Below are positions 1 through 8,210 of a stretch of DNA of 32,948 bases, one piece after another. The first letter of the stretch is position 1. Every line of letters starts with the position of its first letter. Both the position numbers and the translations under genes were made by a program. The DNA is from Bacteroidales bacterium (GTDB lineage Bacteria > Bacteroidota > Bacteroidia > Bacteroidales > UBA12077). Location of the stretch: contig DAOUTQ010000018.1 of the NCBI GenBank assembly GCA_030668615.1, forward strand, positions 1-32,948. Direction: 5' to 3'. A model generated the notes under the pieces. That model saw only the letters and a list, made by a program, of their open reading frames with translations, was not told the origin of the DNA and did no database searches.

Positions 1-260
1 ACTGAAAAGTCAAACCCTTTTGCTGTATCTGTAACTTCCTGAATACTGAATCCTGTTTTAAAACCAGTTCCAAAAACCGATACAAATTCAGAAAAAGAAG
101 AAATTCTTACGGGTTTGTTAATTAATGATTCTCCAGATTTGACTACTTTTTCAGTATATCCTACAAAAGCAGGTACAGCAGTCGGGATTGAAGCTACCGA
201 ATTAGGAAATGCGTTCCTTTCTTCGATATAAACCCCAGGTGTTGCTAAAGTTTGTGCCAT
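1..260 (-). CDS. Contractile tail sheath protein of an eCIS (N-terminal part, runs off left edge)
   Basis: Missing from the ORF track because it is cut by the window edge. Reading the minus strand from the ATG at 258-260 gives an open frame of 86 codons beginning MAQTLATPGVYIEERNAFPN and continuing through SVASIPTAVPAFVGYTEK. The 'TPGVYIEE...SIPTAVPAFVGYT' pattern is the conserved N-terminus of phage-tail-sheath-like proteins of extracellular contractile injection systems (Afp2-4/Pvc2-4 group). Sheath subunits wrap the inner tube and contract to drive it through the target envelope. The gene is downstream of a DUF4255 cap gene on the same strand, as expected for an eCIS operon. The remainder of the protein and the tube, baseplate, spike and ATPase genes should lie beyond base 1. 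Only the N-terminal domain is visible, so which sheath paralogue this is cannot be decided. Confidence 0.9.
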   Translation of the reverse strand, partial: MAQTLATPGVYIEERNAFPNSVASIPTAVPAFVGYTEKVVKSGESLINKPVRISSFSEFVSVFGTGFKTGFSIQEVTDTAKGFDFS

Positions 261-303
261 AAATAATTAATTTTAATTAAAAACGTAAATAATAAAAAAA
301 CAT

Positions 304-1359
304 TTATATGTAAACATATATTTCTGATAAATAATAATCTTCATTAACCGGTTTTAATAGGTCGAAAGGAGCATAAGGCATTTTTTTAATAATTGTTTTT
401 CCCCCTGTTGCACCTTCTTTCTTTTTTAGCTGAACTTCGTAATCATAAAACTTACTAAATTTTACAGGCTTCTTTGTAATAAATGATATTGCCTGTTTAT
501 CAGCTGTTTTTTCGTCTCCTATACTTTCAAAATCCAATTTTTCTTTACCTTTTTGACATGTTAGAGATAATTCCTTTACTCTTTTTAGATAAGTTGGAAC
601 TACAATGTATTTCCAATAAATTGATCTTGAATTAAAATTTATTTTATAGTTATAAGTGTTTAACTCATTATTATCGATTTCTTTTAACATCTCCTGTTTT
701 ATTTTCTTGTTTAAGAAGATGTCAATAAATCCAATAGGAGAACCTTTGGTTTTTGATCCTATATTTATAAATGATGATAGCTCTTTATCGTTTCCAAAAA
801 TTTTATAATGACCCTCTAACAACTTGATTGAATCAACCTGAAAGCCATTATTTATTTGTGTAACAGGCATTTCTTCTTCAATCTCGCCATTTTCAAGTGC
901 TATTTTATAGTTAACGCTGTGATTATCATCATCTTCAAGTTCCTGAGGAACAACATTGTATAAATCTTCATCACTTACAAATTCATTGCTATGCAAAATG
1001 CCCGTTTTATTTATTCCTATATTCTTGTTAGAACAATAGAAAATCTTATTATTTAGATCGACAGGTATATCTGTAATATTTACAAAATATGGATTGTTGG
1101 CAAAGAGCATAAAAGAAAGCTTTGATTCAGAATCATTACTATTTGTTAGTCTATGATGTAAAAGCTCTAATTTTGAAGCATCGAATAATATATGGATCTC
1201 ACTCTCGAGATTTCTAACCAACATGGACATCTTGTCAATTAGTTTTACAGTACGAGGTGTAGGAACAATATAAAAATCATTTGAATTACCTTCAGGATAG
1301 TAATTGTGGTTAACTTTAATATTTATTAGTTGTTTATATTGAAACTTTAGGTTTATCAT
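304..1359 (-). CDS. Uncharacterised eCIS operon protein, 351 aa
   Basis: No signal peptide and no membrane segment. It starts MINLKFQYKQLINIKVNHNY and has a recognisable early motif, 'FYIVPTPRTVKLIDK', followed by 'FANNPYFVNITDI' around residues 85-97 and a mixed beta-rich body. It ends with a hydrophobic beta-like tail 'YYLSEIYVYI'. It lies between the DUF4255 cap gene (33-nt gap) and the sheath gene (43-nt gap), all leftward, so it is almost certainly co-transcribed and is likely a structural or assembly part of the injection particle. I recall similar proteins beside DUF4255 genes in other Bacteroidota but cannot name a family. A cap-adaptor or tail-terminator partner role is possible, by position only. 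Confidence 0.75.
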   Translation of the reverse strand: MINLKFQYKQLINIKVNHNYYPEGNSNDFYIVPTPRTVKLIDKMSMLVRNLESEIHILFDASKLELLHHRLTNSNDSESKLSFMLFANNPYFVNITDIPVDLNNKIFYCSNKNIGINKTGILHSNEFVSDEDLYNVVPQELEDDDNHSVNYKIALENGEIEEEMPVTQINNGFQVDSIKLLEGHYKIFGNDKELSSFINIGSKTKGSPIGFIDIFLNKKIKQEMLKEIDNNELNTYNYKINFNSRSIYWKYIVVPTYLKRVKELSLTCQKGKEKLDFESIGDEKTADKQAISFITKKPVKFSKFYDYEVQLKKKEGATGGKTIIKKMPYAPFDLLKPVNEDYYLSEIYVYI

Positions 1360-1392
1360 TCAATGTTTTTTTCAATTATTCTAAATTATTTT

Positions 1393-1938
1393 TTAAGAAG
1401 ATACATCCGATCCAAATCCCGCAATGTTAAATGTTTGTTCAACTACATCTTCACTAATTGTAACCATTCTCGTTTTATATAGTACTGACGGCAAATACTT
1501 GCCTCCATGAACTCCCCACAACTGACTTAATTCCTGAATATTAAGATTTATCATTTCAAACACCAACTTTTCTACATTACTATCTAAATCAGGAGTATTA
1601 TTATGATTAAAAATAGAAGTGTATTGAAAAAAGCTAATTGCTGCCGAAAGCAATTTCAATCCTTCTTCGTAATTACTCTGCTGAAAATTAGATGATAGCA
1701 TTAAATACAAATAAACATTAATAGGTTTATTTGAAGACCTTGATGGAGAAACTCTCGATAATCGTTCCTGTTCGATATTAGTTATCGTTAATAACAGTTT
1801 ATTTTGAGTCTCTGTATTACCTTCATCATCTAAATTATTTAACGATGATAATAGAACTAAATCGTTCGATTGAGAGAATCTATTATTTAAATTTTCGTTT
1901 AATTTGTCAGCAATAACTGACATTACATTGTTTATCAT
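1393..1938 (-). CDS. DUF4255 / Pvc16-type eCIS tail cap (terminator) protein
   Basis: 181 aa starting MINNVMSVIADKLNENLNNR. The N-terminal helix 'I..VM..I...LN..L', then 'TLTNIEQERLSR'-like text (here LLLTITNIEQERLSRVSPSR), then 'PINVYLYLMLSSNF..SNYEEGLKLLSAAISFFQ' and a C-terminal 'LSQLWGVHGGKYLPSVLYKTRMVTI' follow the DUF4255 (Pvc16 N-terminal domain) pattern closely. In characterised eCIS particles this family caps the distal end of the tube and sheath. Length is normal for the Bacteroidota form. It starts 14 nt after the GH18 stop codon and precedes the 351-aa and sheath genes, so the four look like one operon. DUF4255 is a strong marker of eCIS loci. Confidence 0.92.
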   Translation of the reverse strand: MINNVMSVIADKLNENLNNRFSQSNDLVLLSSLNNLDDEGNTETQNKLLLTITNIEQERLSRVSPSRSSNKPINVYLYLMLSSNFQQSNYEEGLKLLSAAISFFQYTSIFNHNNTPDLDSNVEKLVFEMINLNIQELSQLWGVHGGKYLPSVLYKTRMVTISEDVVEQTFNIAGFGSDVSS

Positions 1939-1952
1939 CTAATTCACAATTA

Positions 1953-3686
1953 TTACGGTAGTTCTTTTTCACTAGTGTACCTTCTTGTAAAAAAAAGGAA
2001 CAATGCGCCACCAAGCAAAAATCCTCCAATTAAAAACATTGATTCTCTAAAATCAAAATATCTGAAAAATATTAATATTAAAGCAATTACAAGAATAACT
2101 ATTGCTGAAACTCCTCCTTTAAGTACAAGTCTAAATAATCTTTTAAACTTACGACCATATCTGAATACTAAGAAAAGTCCAACTAAACTTATACCTGTTA
2201 GTCCTCCAAAAAGTCTTAGCAAAGCTTTTGGTCTTTTAACAATAGACATTGGATTCTTAACAAATCTTCTAACAGAACCTAATAATCTTCTTATTGAAAT
2301 GCTATGTCTTGCTTTTTTAATTTCCTTTAGTTCTTTATCACTATAAGCAAATTTATCGGCTAAAAGTTTCCACAGTTCATCATATCCATTATCAAAACCA
2401 AGCGCCCAAATCCCAACTCCTCTAATTTGTTTTTCTTTTATCCAATCGTATTTTGCACCTAAAGTAATAGTATCTTCAAACCATAACTGTCTATAGTTAG
2501 ATGACATATCACTATACGTATAGAACTTGCTCATGCTAGTCTCATCAAGCTCTCCCATTTTTTTGCCAGACATTCTTTTAGCTTGTCGGTACGAATGATA
2601 CTTTATAAATGATTTTGCTTGTGAAGGAAATTTAAGATCTTTTGTTATCCACTCTGCTCCATAATATGGTACTCCCATAATAAATTTTCTTGCAGGAACT
2701 CCGTTAGCTAAATATTCATCAACAGAACTTTCAAGTGTAAATCCTTTCCATTTACCTCCTCCGGATAATGGTGCTACAGGTCCAGCTATCTGACTATTAG
2801 ACCCATGATATTCATATCCCATCATCACATAAAAATCAACATATAAATTTATCTGGCTAAAATCATAAATCTTTTCAAAATCAACTGCAGGAAGTGCTAT
2901 AGTTAACAAATAATCTTCGTTTTCTGATTTCAAACTTGTTGCCAGGTCTATAATAAAATTCAAATACAATGCTTTTTCTTTTGCGCTAACATTCTCAAAG
3001 TCTAAGGTTAAACCATCAGCTTTTCGCTCACGAACTAAGGTAATTGCTGTAGCAATTAGGTTTTTCTTTGCATCTGCTGATTTCAAAAAATTTCTGTTAT
3101 TACTTGAACCAAAATTTGAAAGCGTAAGAAGTACCTTGCAATTATGTTTTTTCGCAGAATCAACTAAGGCTGTTTGTCTCCAGTTATGAATTGTATTATA
3201 AAACCCAGTTTCAGGATTTACTTCATATGAAAAATACGATATCATTGAAAGTAACGAGAAGTTATAACTTTCATAGGCATTGCCACTCCAATAAGGATGC
3301 CAACCAAACACCTGATAACTTGTATCAAGCATATGTTCCTTATCGTATCTAACGTTATTTACAATTTGATATTCTTTAGACCAAGCTATTTCTGACTGCA
3401 ACTTTTTTGAAGAAAGTGGTTTTTTTACCTCTATCATTCTTTTCTCAAAAAGCAAAGTATCTGCTTCTTGCCGCTCTTGTAGATTTGCATTTAACAATAA
3501 GGAATCATTTGCAGCGTTAAGCTTTGAAGATTCAACATCTGAGAGAGAAACCTTGTTTTCGGGTATTTTCTCTTCTTTGTTTTTAGAATCTGAAAGAATC
3601 GTGTTAATTTCCTTAAATATACTTTCTTGGGCATATAAGCCATTAAATGTGAATAACAATATCCACAATACAAAAATTCTTCTCAT
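1953..3686 (-). CDS. Membrane-anchored GH18 glycosidase, first gene of the eCIS operon
   Basis: 577 aa. Residues 1-20 form a signal peptide ending in LYAQ. Residues about 125-445 are a GH18 TIM barrel: strand 'VLLTLSNFG' near 185, the active-site stretch DGLTLDFENVS (224-234) with D229 and general acid E231, 'MMGYEYH' near 288-294 and 'GVGIWALGFDNGYDELW' near 423-439. The canonical DxxDxDxE has Thr for its middle Asp (DGLTLDFE), as in peptidoglycan-acting SleL/YaaH-like relatives rather than classical chitinases; that substrate is inference. A basic linker (455-490) precedes two or three hydrophobic segments (about 493-508, 523-541, 549-567), so the enzyme is probably fixed in the inner membrane with its barrel in the periplasm. 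The gene ends 14 nt before the DUF4255 gene. A role in particle release, wall passage or anchoring is possible. Confidence 0.85.
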   Translation of the reverse strand: MRRIFVLWILLFTFNGLYAQESIFKEINTILSDSKNKEEKIPENKVSLSDVESSKLNAANDSLLLNANLQERQEADTLLFEKRMIEVKKPLSSKKLQSEIAWSKEYQIVNNVRYDKEHMLDTSYQVFGWHPYWSGNAYESYNFSLLSMISYFSYEVNPETGFYNTIHNWRQTALVDSAKKHNCKVLLTLSNFGSSNNRNFLKSADAKKNLIATAITLVRERKADGLTLDFENVSAKEKALYLNFIIDLATSLKSENEDYLLTIALPAVDFEKIYDFSQINLYVDFYVMMGYEYHGSNSQIAGPVAPLSGGGKWKGFTLESSVDEYLANGVPARKFIMGVPYYGAEWITKDLKFPSQAKSFIKYHSYRQAKRMSGKKMGELDETSMSKFYTYSDMSSNYRQLWFEDTITLGAKYDWIKEKQIRGVGIWALGFDNGYDELWKLLADKFAYSDKELKEIKKARHSISIRRLLGSVRRFVKNPMSIVKRPKALLRLFGGLTGISLVGLFLVFRYGRKFKRLFRLVLKGGVSAIVILVIALILIFFRYFDFRESMFLIGGFLLGGALFLFFTRRYTSEKELP

Positions 3687-4193
3687 AAATCATTTATTGG
3701 CAAAAAGCCCCTTTTTAAATATCTTCCCCAGGTTAATTTGATTTCAAATAAACTAAAAATTTTTTCACTGCCCAAATTAAAATCAGAATTATTTTTCATT
3801 TTATTTGTTTATATTCATGCCGTTTACAATCCCCCCCAAAACCCTAATCCTGAACTTCTCACACATTCTAACTTTTTTAAGCTGACCTGTTTTTCTAATA
3901 TATGTTATATAACATAAACCTAAATATGATAACGTAATTTCTCTTTGTAAATGTAAACGTTAGAACATATAATTCTGCTAATTATTTAAGTCTCACTATT
4001 TTCCAAAAAATAACCTTACCGTACAAAGGCTTTTACCTGTTTTTTAAAGACATTCAAATTCAAGCATGGTTTTATTACTAAAATTTACATTTTTTACAAA
4101 TAATGCAATAATCAAAAAATTATTTTAATTTGCGTGTTTTTTAAACTTCTTGCATAAAAAATTTATATAACCTTAATACTTTAAAAGTCGAAC
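3687..4193. other. 507-bp divergent intergenic region
   Basis: This region separates the leftward GH18-eCIS operon from the rightward 209-aa gene and must hold both promoters. I found no exact TAnnTTTG box on either strand. The nearest plus-strand candidates are TTTG at 4129-4132 and AT-rich sequence after it, which is weak. The notable element is a perfect 16-bp palindrome at 3901-3916. No ORF with coding character was seen. Confidence 0.5.
3901..3916. promoter_or_regulatory. Perfect 16-bp palindrome, candidate operator
   Basis: TATGTTATATAACATA is its own reverse complement. It sits roughly in the middle of the divergent region, 215 bp upstream of the GH18 start and 277 bp upstream of the 209-aa start. 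Dyads of this size and form are typical binding sites for dimeric regulators, including Crp/Fnr-like proteins. The AT-rich background makes palindromes commoner, and no regulator gene is adjacent, so the role is inference. Confidence 0.4.
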
Positions 4194-4823
4194 ATGAAAA
4201 ACCTGATTACTTTTACTCTTACTGTAATTATTTGTATTGCAATATCTTTCAGTGCTTTAGCACAGAAAGATTCTACATCAACAAGTGTTAATGTTCAAGA
4301 TTCTGCAATTATTAGTTATTTAAATAATTTAACCAATTTGCATATTGGATATTATGGTACTACACAAAACTGCGAAGCATATGATGTTTATGCCTTTAAA
4401 TTTCGTAAAAACTGGTTTTTAATAGTAAGTGCCAAAGGAAATTTATCGTTTATGCATATTAACCCACCAGTTGAGGGTATGAAAATTAGTTATCCTTCAA
4501 AATATTTTATTGAAGGTATTGCAAGAAGCTATGCTTTGGGATATACAAAGCTATTGACAAAGAAACGCAATGTAGTAGATATGGATATTTATGGATACTA
4601 TAAATTTAAAAAACATGGTCGAAAGGTTATGAAAGGTATTCTTTTACTAGAATATCCATTTTTTAAGGAAGGGTTTTTATGGTGGAAAATAGATGAAGAA
4701 AAGGCAATGGAAATTGTAGAGGAAAAAGCTGCAGAGGAAGTTAAACCACTACAACTGGAAACAATTAAACCAGAGATAAACGAAAATATTCCAATTGAAA
4801 ATATCCCGATCGAAAAAAAATAA
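4194..4823 (+). CDS. Exported protein of unknown function, 209 aa
   Basis: Residues 1-24 are a clear Sec signal peptide (MKNLITFTLTVIICIAISFS, ending ALAQ). The mature part has a compact 'LHIGYYGTTQNCEAYDVYAFKFRKNWFLIV' region (about 50-80) and a second half rich in Lys, Tyr and Phe ('GYYKFKKHGRKVMKGILLLEYPFF'). The last 40 residues are a charged tail with the tandem repeat ENIPIENIPIEKK. No known domain is recognised. It is divergent from the eCIS operon and 127 bp upstream of the large NTT-like gene on the same strand, so the two may be expressed together. It is probably periplasmic or surface-associated. Confidence 0.75.
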   Translation: MKNLITFTLTVIICIAISFSALAQKDSTSTSVNVQDSAIISYLNNLTNLHIGYYGTTQNCEAYDVYAFKFRKNWFLIVSAKGNLSFMHINPPVEGMKISYPSKYFIEGIARSYALGYTKLLTKKRNVVDMDIYGYYKFKKHGRKVMKGILLLEYPFFKEGFLWWKIDEEKAMEIVEEKAAEEVKPLQLETIKPEINENIPIENIPIEKK

Positions 4824-4950
4824 ATGTGATTAAGAGTAATTGTGTTGTTTAAATTCAGTCTTCTTAATACTAAGAATAAATAAGAACCAAAAACTTCATA
4901 TTATTTAAAATAATCTCAACACACTTAATTAAGATTAGAAGTATATTACT

Positions 4951-7900
4951 ATGAAAACAAAAATGTCAAGAATATCTGTTGCTGTTTTTTTCTTACTGCT
5001 TGGAAAGGCGGTTTTTGATCTTAATTTATTTGCAGCTTTTTTTCAAAACAATAATTCTACACAAGATATAGCTTTAGTTTTTGGCTATGCAAGCATAGCT
5101 GGCTTGCTTATGGTTGTGATATTTAACTACTTGCAAAGAGCCTTTCGTTTTGGGATCGCTGTTACATTTACATATATTATACTTATTGGCATTCTCTTAT
5201 TCTCTTATTATAATTTCGTTTATTTAGGGAATTCACTGTATTTGGCTCAATTAATTGGATGTAATATTTCTGCAAATCTTTTAATTATTCTTTCGCTTAG
5301 AGGAATATTAGTAAGAATAGAGAATGGTGAAATTAAGAAACTTGAAAAAGCATCCAATATTGCCAGCAATTTTGGGATTTTTATTGCAAGCGTTTTACTT
5401 ATTAGCTCTATACATTTATCAAATAGTAATCTTTTAAATTATCTTAATGTTCATTATGTTTCAATTGGATTTATTTTATTGAGCATCTTTTTTATGTTCG
5501 TTCTTTTTCGAAAAGAAAAAAATGCAAATGCAATTCTTGATAGCTTACAGGAAATTAGAGTAAAGCAAAACATATTTAGACTACTTACTAAAAAATACTT
5601 TACTACAATACTTGTTATATCAGCATTGGCTGCATTTGTAATGGTTTTTACATATAGCCTTTTTATTAAAATAAATGTTACTAATAATAATACCACAGAG
5701 CAATTAACCAACCTTTTTTCTATTTCTGTTGCGATTTTTTCTGCAGTAAGTATTCTTTTTGAATTCTTTTTTAAAGAGAAGGCTTACTATTCATTTGGAG
5801 TAAAAATCCAATTAATTCTTTTACCTATTGTCGTTTTAGTTTTTTGTGTAATGTTTTTAATAAATACTTTTTATTTCAAAATTGCACAAGGCAATGAATT
5901 TTATTTCTTTATACCTATAATTGCTTCACTTTTTCTGATTTTTTCACATTTCTCCTTTATTAATTTGTTTTATCCTATTATAAATTCTTTATATCTGCCT
6001 CTTGATTCACAAAACCAAAATGATTTTTATATTAAGAGTACTTTTTATGGTTTTGTTTTTGGAATCGGAATTTCATCATTAGTAGCCAAACATCTTATTC
6101 CTATTCTTGATTTAAGTAATAACAGTGGATACATTCTAGTAAACGCTGCAGCAGTTATTATACTTATTTTTCTTAACAGATTTCTGGTTTATAACAATTA
6201 TAAAACAGCACTTCATAAAAGGTTAGATATAGAAGAAAAAACGGAAGCATCTCAAAAATCATTTGTATATAATACCATGCAAAGAATCAAAGACTTTTCA
6301 GGTATTAAAATTGTTCGAGTAGTAAATCTTCTTTATTTAATAAATCCTGTAAAGTCAAAAGGATTTTTTAGTCAGCTAACTTCGTCTGAAGATGTATATA
6401 CTCAACGTGCAGGACTCATAAGCTCTATTAAACTATACTTACTAGAGATTTATGATGAGATGCTGAAAATTTCTAAGACAAAGTATTTTCCTTCTTCGCC
6501 AAACCGTGACAAAATTGAACAGCTTCTTGTTAGGTTTGATGAAGTAAAAACAAAAATGCAAAAGCCTTATTATATCCCACAATTATCAATATCAAAAAAA
6601 GATATTGAGAGAGTTTATGGTGGTATTTTAGCTTTACATGCCAAAAAAGAAAAGCAAACAGAAATTCTTGCCCGTTTAGTTAAAGATCCGAAGTTACCTG
6701 TTGCGAAAAATGCGATTATTTCTGCTTCCGAAGTTAAAGATCCTGCTACAATAAAATCTATTATTGAACGACTAGAAATTGCAGAACTTAGTAATGCAGC
6801 TTACTCGGCACTTGTTAATACTGATGAGGAATCAATTAGCATCTTGGAAGACGCTTTCTATGAAACCGGACAAAGTGAAAAAGTTCAGATTAAGATTGTT
6901 CGCCTATTGGGAGATATTGGTAGCGAAACTGCCGTTGAATATTTACTAAAGAAACTAAATTACACAAATCAAAATATTATCTCTGCAGCTTTGGAAGCTC
7001 TAAGCAAATGCAATCTTCTTCTTCCTGATAATAAAGCTATGATTATTAAACATGAGCTTGAGGAAGTTTGTAAATATATTGTATGGAATACATCTCTTTT
7101 AATTGATCTTGAAAAAGGTTATGCTTCTGAAATACTTTTAGAAGCTTTAAAAGTTGAAATAAAATATAACTACAAGAGTCTGTTTAATTTACTTGCATTA
7201 CTTTATAATCCTGGATCGGTTGAACTAATTAGGAAGAATCTTTGGAGTAGCAATTACGAGGAAGTAAGTTTTGCTCTCGAATTGGCTTCGGTTATTATTA
7301 AGGACGAGATGAAACCAATGATTCTACCTTTAATTCGTCCATTATCGAATGAAGAAAGGTTAAAAAGAATGCAGAGCATTTTTACTACAGAAAAAATGCC
7401 GGTTGAAGATATTCTTTATGACATTATTCAGCGTGACTATAAATGGATAAATCCGTGGACTAAGGCTTGTGCTATTATGGAAATTGAAACGCTTAATAAA
7501 GATAACAACTTACCTATTTTGCTTGCCAATATGGTTAATCCGGACTCAATGCTTGCTGAATTATCAGCCTTAAGTGTGTTCTCTATTGACAAGGATTCTT
7601 ATTTTAGTAATAAAGAAATATTTGGTGCCGATTATTTTAAAATTGTAAGCAAAGCAGCAATTGAGGCTATTGAAACAAGCGGCATAAAAGACATTGCAGG
7701 TATGCCAACACTTAAATTTGAGATTATTAAATATCTTCAGAAAATACCTGAGTTCTCAGCTATTCCTGGTGAAATAATTAAATATTTAACCGATGATGTA
7801 ACACCTTTGCAATTCTCTGCCGGAGATGAAATTGAAAATATCGACAATCTGGATATATACAATTACCATTATATTATTTATGCAGGAAAAGTGAATCTTT

Positions 7901-8175
7901 TCATAAACAATGTACTTGTAAAATGCTTTGAAAAAGACACTTTATTAAGTACACTCGATTTATTAATTGATTATGAAGCAGAAATTAAACTTGTTGCAGA
8001 TACAGATGTGAAAATTTATAAAATTGATCCTTCTGAATTTGCCGATAATTTGAGTTTCTACGATGAAATTCCTTTTTCAATTATTGAAAATACTGACGAG
8101 AAAAACATTGCTGTTTACGAACAAATACTTAAGAACGAAAAAGAATACAGAAAAGTTGAAGTGGCTTATTTGTAA
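4951..8175 (+). CDS. NTT/MFS-like membrane protein with HEAT repeats and a cNMP-type C-terminal domain
   Basis: 1074 aa. Residues 1 to about 420 contain roughly 10-12 hydrophobic segments, resembling the ATP/ADP-translocase-like (NTT) or MFS fold. A linker with amphipathic helices follows (420-530), then helical pairs of HEAT type ('LARLVKDPKLPVAKNAIISASEVKDP', 'IVRLLGDIGSETAVEYLLKKLN') to about 900. Residues about 945-1055 look like a cyclic-nucleotide-binding beta roll ('LQFSAGDEIENIDN...YHYIIYAGKVNLFINNVLVKCFEKDTLLSTLDLLIDYEAEIKLVADTDVKIYKID'), but the FGE...RxA phosphate-binding cassette is absent, so nucleotide binding is doubtful. Proteins with this architecture are known in bacteria, with unproven substrates. 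Nothing here proves transport. It is convergent with the 8211-9218 gene. Confidence 0.75.
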   Translation: MKTKMSRISVAVFFLLLGKAVFDLNLFAAFFQNNNSTQDIALVFGYASIAGLLMVVIFNYLQRAFRFGIAVTFTYIILIGILLFSYYNFVYLGNSLYLAQLIGCNISANLLIILSLRGILVRIENGEIKKLEKASNIASNFGIFIASVLLISSIHLSNSNLLNYLNVHYVSIGFILLSIFFMFVLFRKEKNANAILDSLQEIRVKQNIFRLLTKKYFTTILVISALAAFVMVFTYSLFIKINVTNNNTTEQLTNLFSISVAIFSAVSILFEFFFKEKAYYSFGVKIQLILLPIVVLVFCVMFLINTFYFKIAQGNEFYFFIPIIASLFLIFSHFSFINLFYPIINSLYLPLDSQNQNDFYIKSTFYGFVFGIGISSLVAKHLIPILDLSNNSGYILVNAAAVIILIFLNRFLVYNNYKTALHKRLDIEEKTEASQKSFVYNTMQRIKDFSGIKIVRVVNLLYLINPVKSKGFFSQLTSSEDVYTQRAGLISSIKLYLLEIYDEMLKISKTKYFPSSPNRDKIEQLLVRFDEVKTKMQKPYYIPQLSISKKDIERVYGGILALHAKKEKQTEILARLVKDPKLPVAKNAIISASEVKDPATIKSIIERLEIAELSNAAYSALVNTDEESISILEDAFYETGQSEKVQIKIVRLLGDIGSETAVEYLLKKLNYTNQNIISAALEALSKCNLLLPDNKAMIIKHELEEVCKYIVWNTSLLIDLEKGYASEILLEALKVEIKYNYKSLFNLLALLYNPGSVELIRKNLWSSNYEEVSFALELASVIIKDEMKPMILPLIRPLSNEERLKRMQSIFTTEKMPVEDILYDIIQRDYKWINPWTKACAIMEIETLNKDNNLPILLANMVNPDSMLAELSALSVFSIDKDSYFSNKEIFGADYFKIVSKAAIEAIETSGIKDIAGMPTLKFEIIKYLQKIPEFSAIPGEIIKYLTDDVTPLQFSAGDEIENIDNLDIYNYHYIIYAGKVNLFINNVLVKCFEKDTLLSTLDLLIDYEAEIKLVADTDVKIYKIDPSEFADNLSFYDEIPFSIIENTDEKNIAVYEQILKNEKEYRKVEVAYL
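8161..8175. repeat. 15-bp repeat copy A (last codons of the NTT-like gene)
   Basis: GTGGCTTATTTGTAA encodes the final V-A-Y-L-stop of the 1074-aa protein. A near-identical copy (14 of 15 bases) occurs at 9348-9362 in the same orientation, so the 8211-9218 gene and the REP-like pair are bracketed by a direct repeat. Confidence 0.5.
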
Positions 8176-8210
8176 CTTTAAATAATGTTAAAGGAAATTG
8201 AAAATGGGTT

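Noticed and set aside
1975-2346. 123-aa plus-strand ORF
   Set aside because: Antisense shadow of the GH18 gene's C-terminus, with no coding features of its own.
4861-4876. TTCTTA-ATAC-TAAGAA hairpin after the 209-aa gene as a terminator
   Set aside because: Weak AT stem without a following T-run; transcription may continue into the NTT-like gene.
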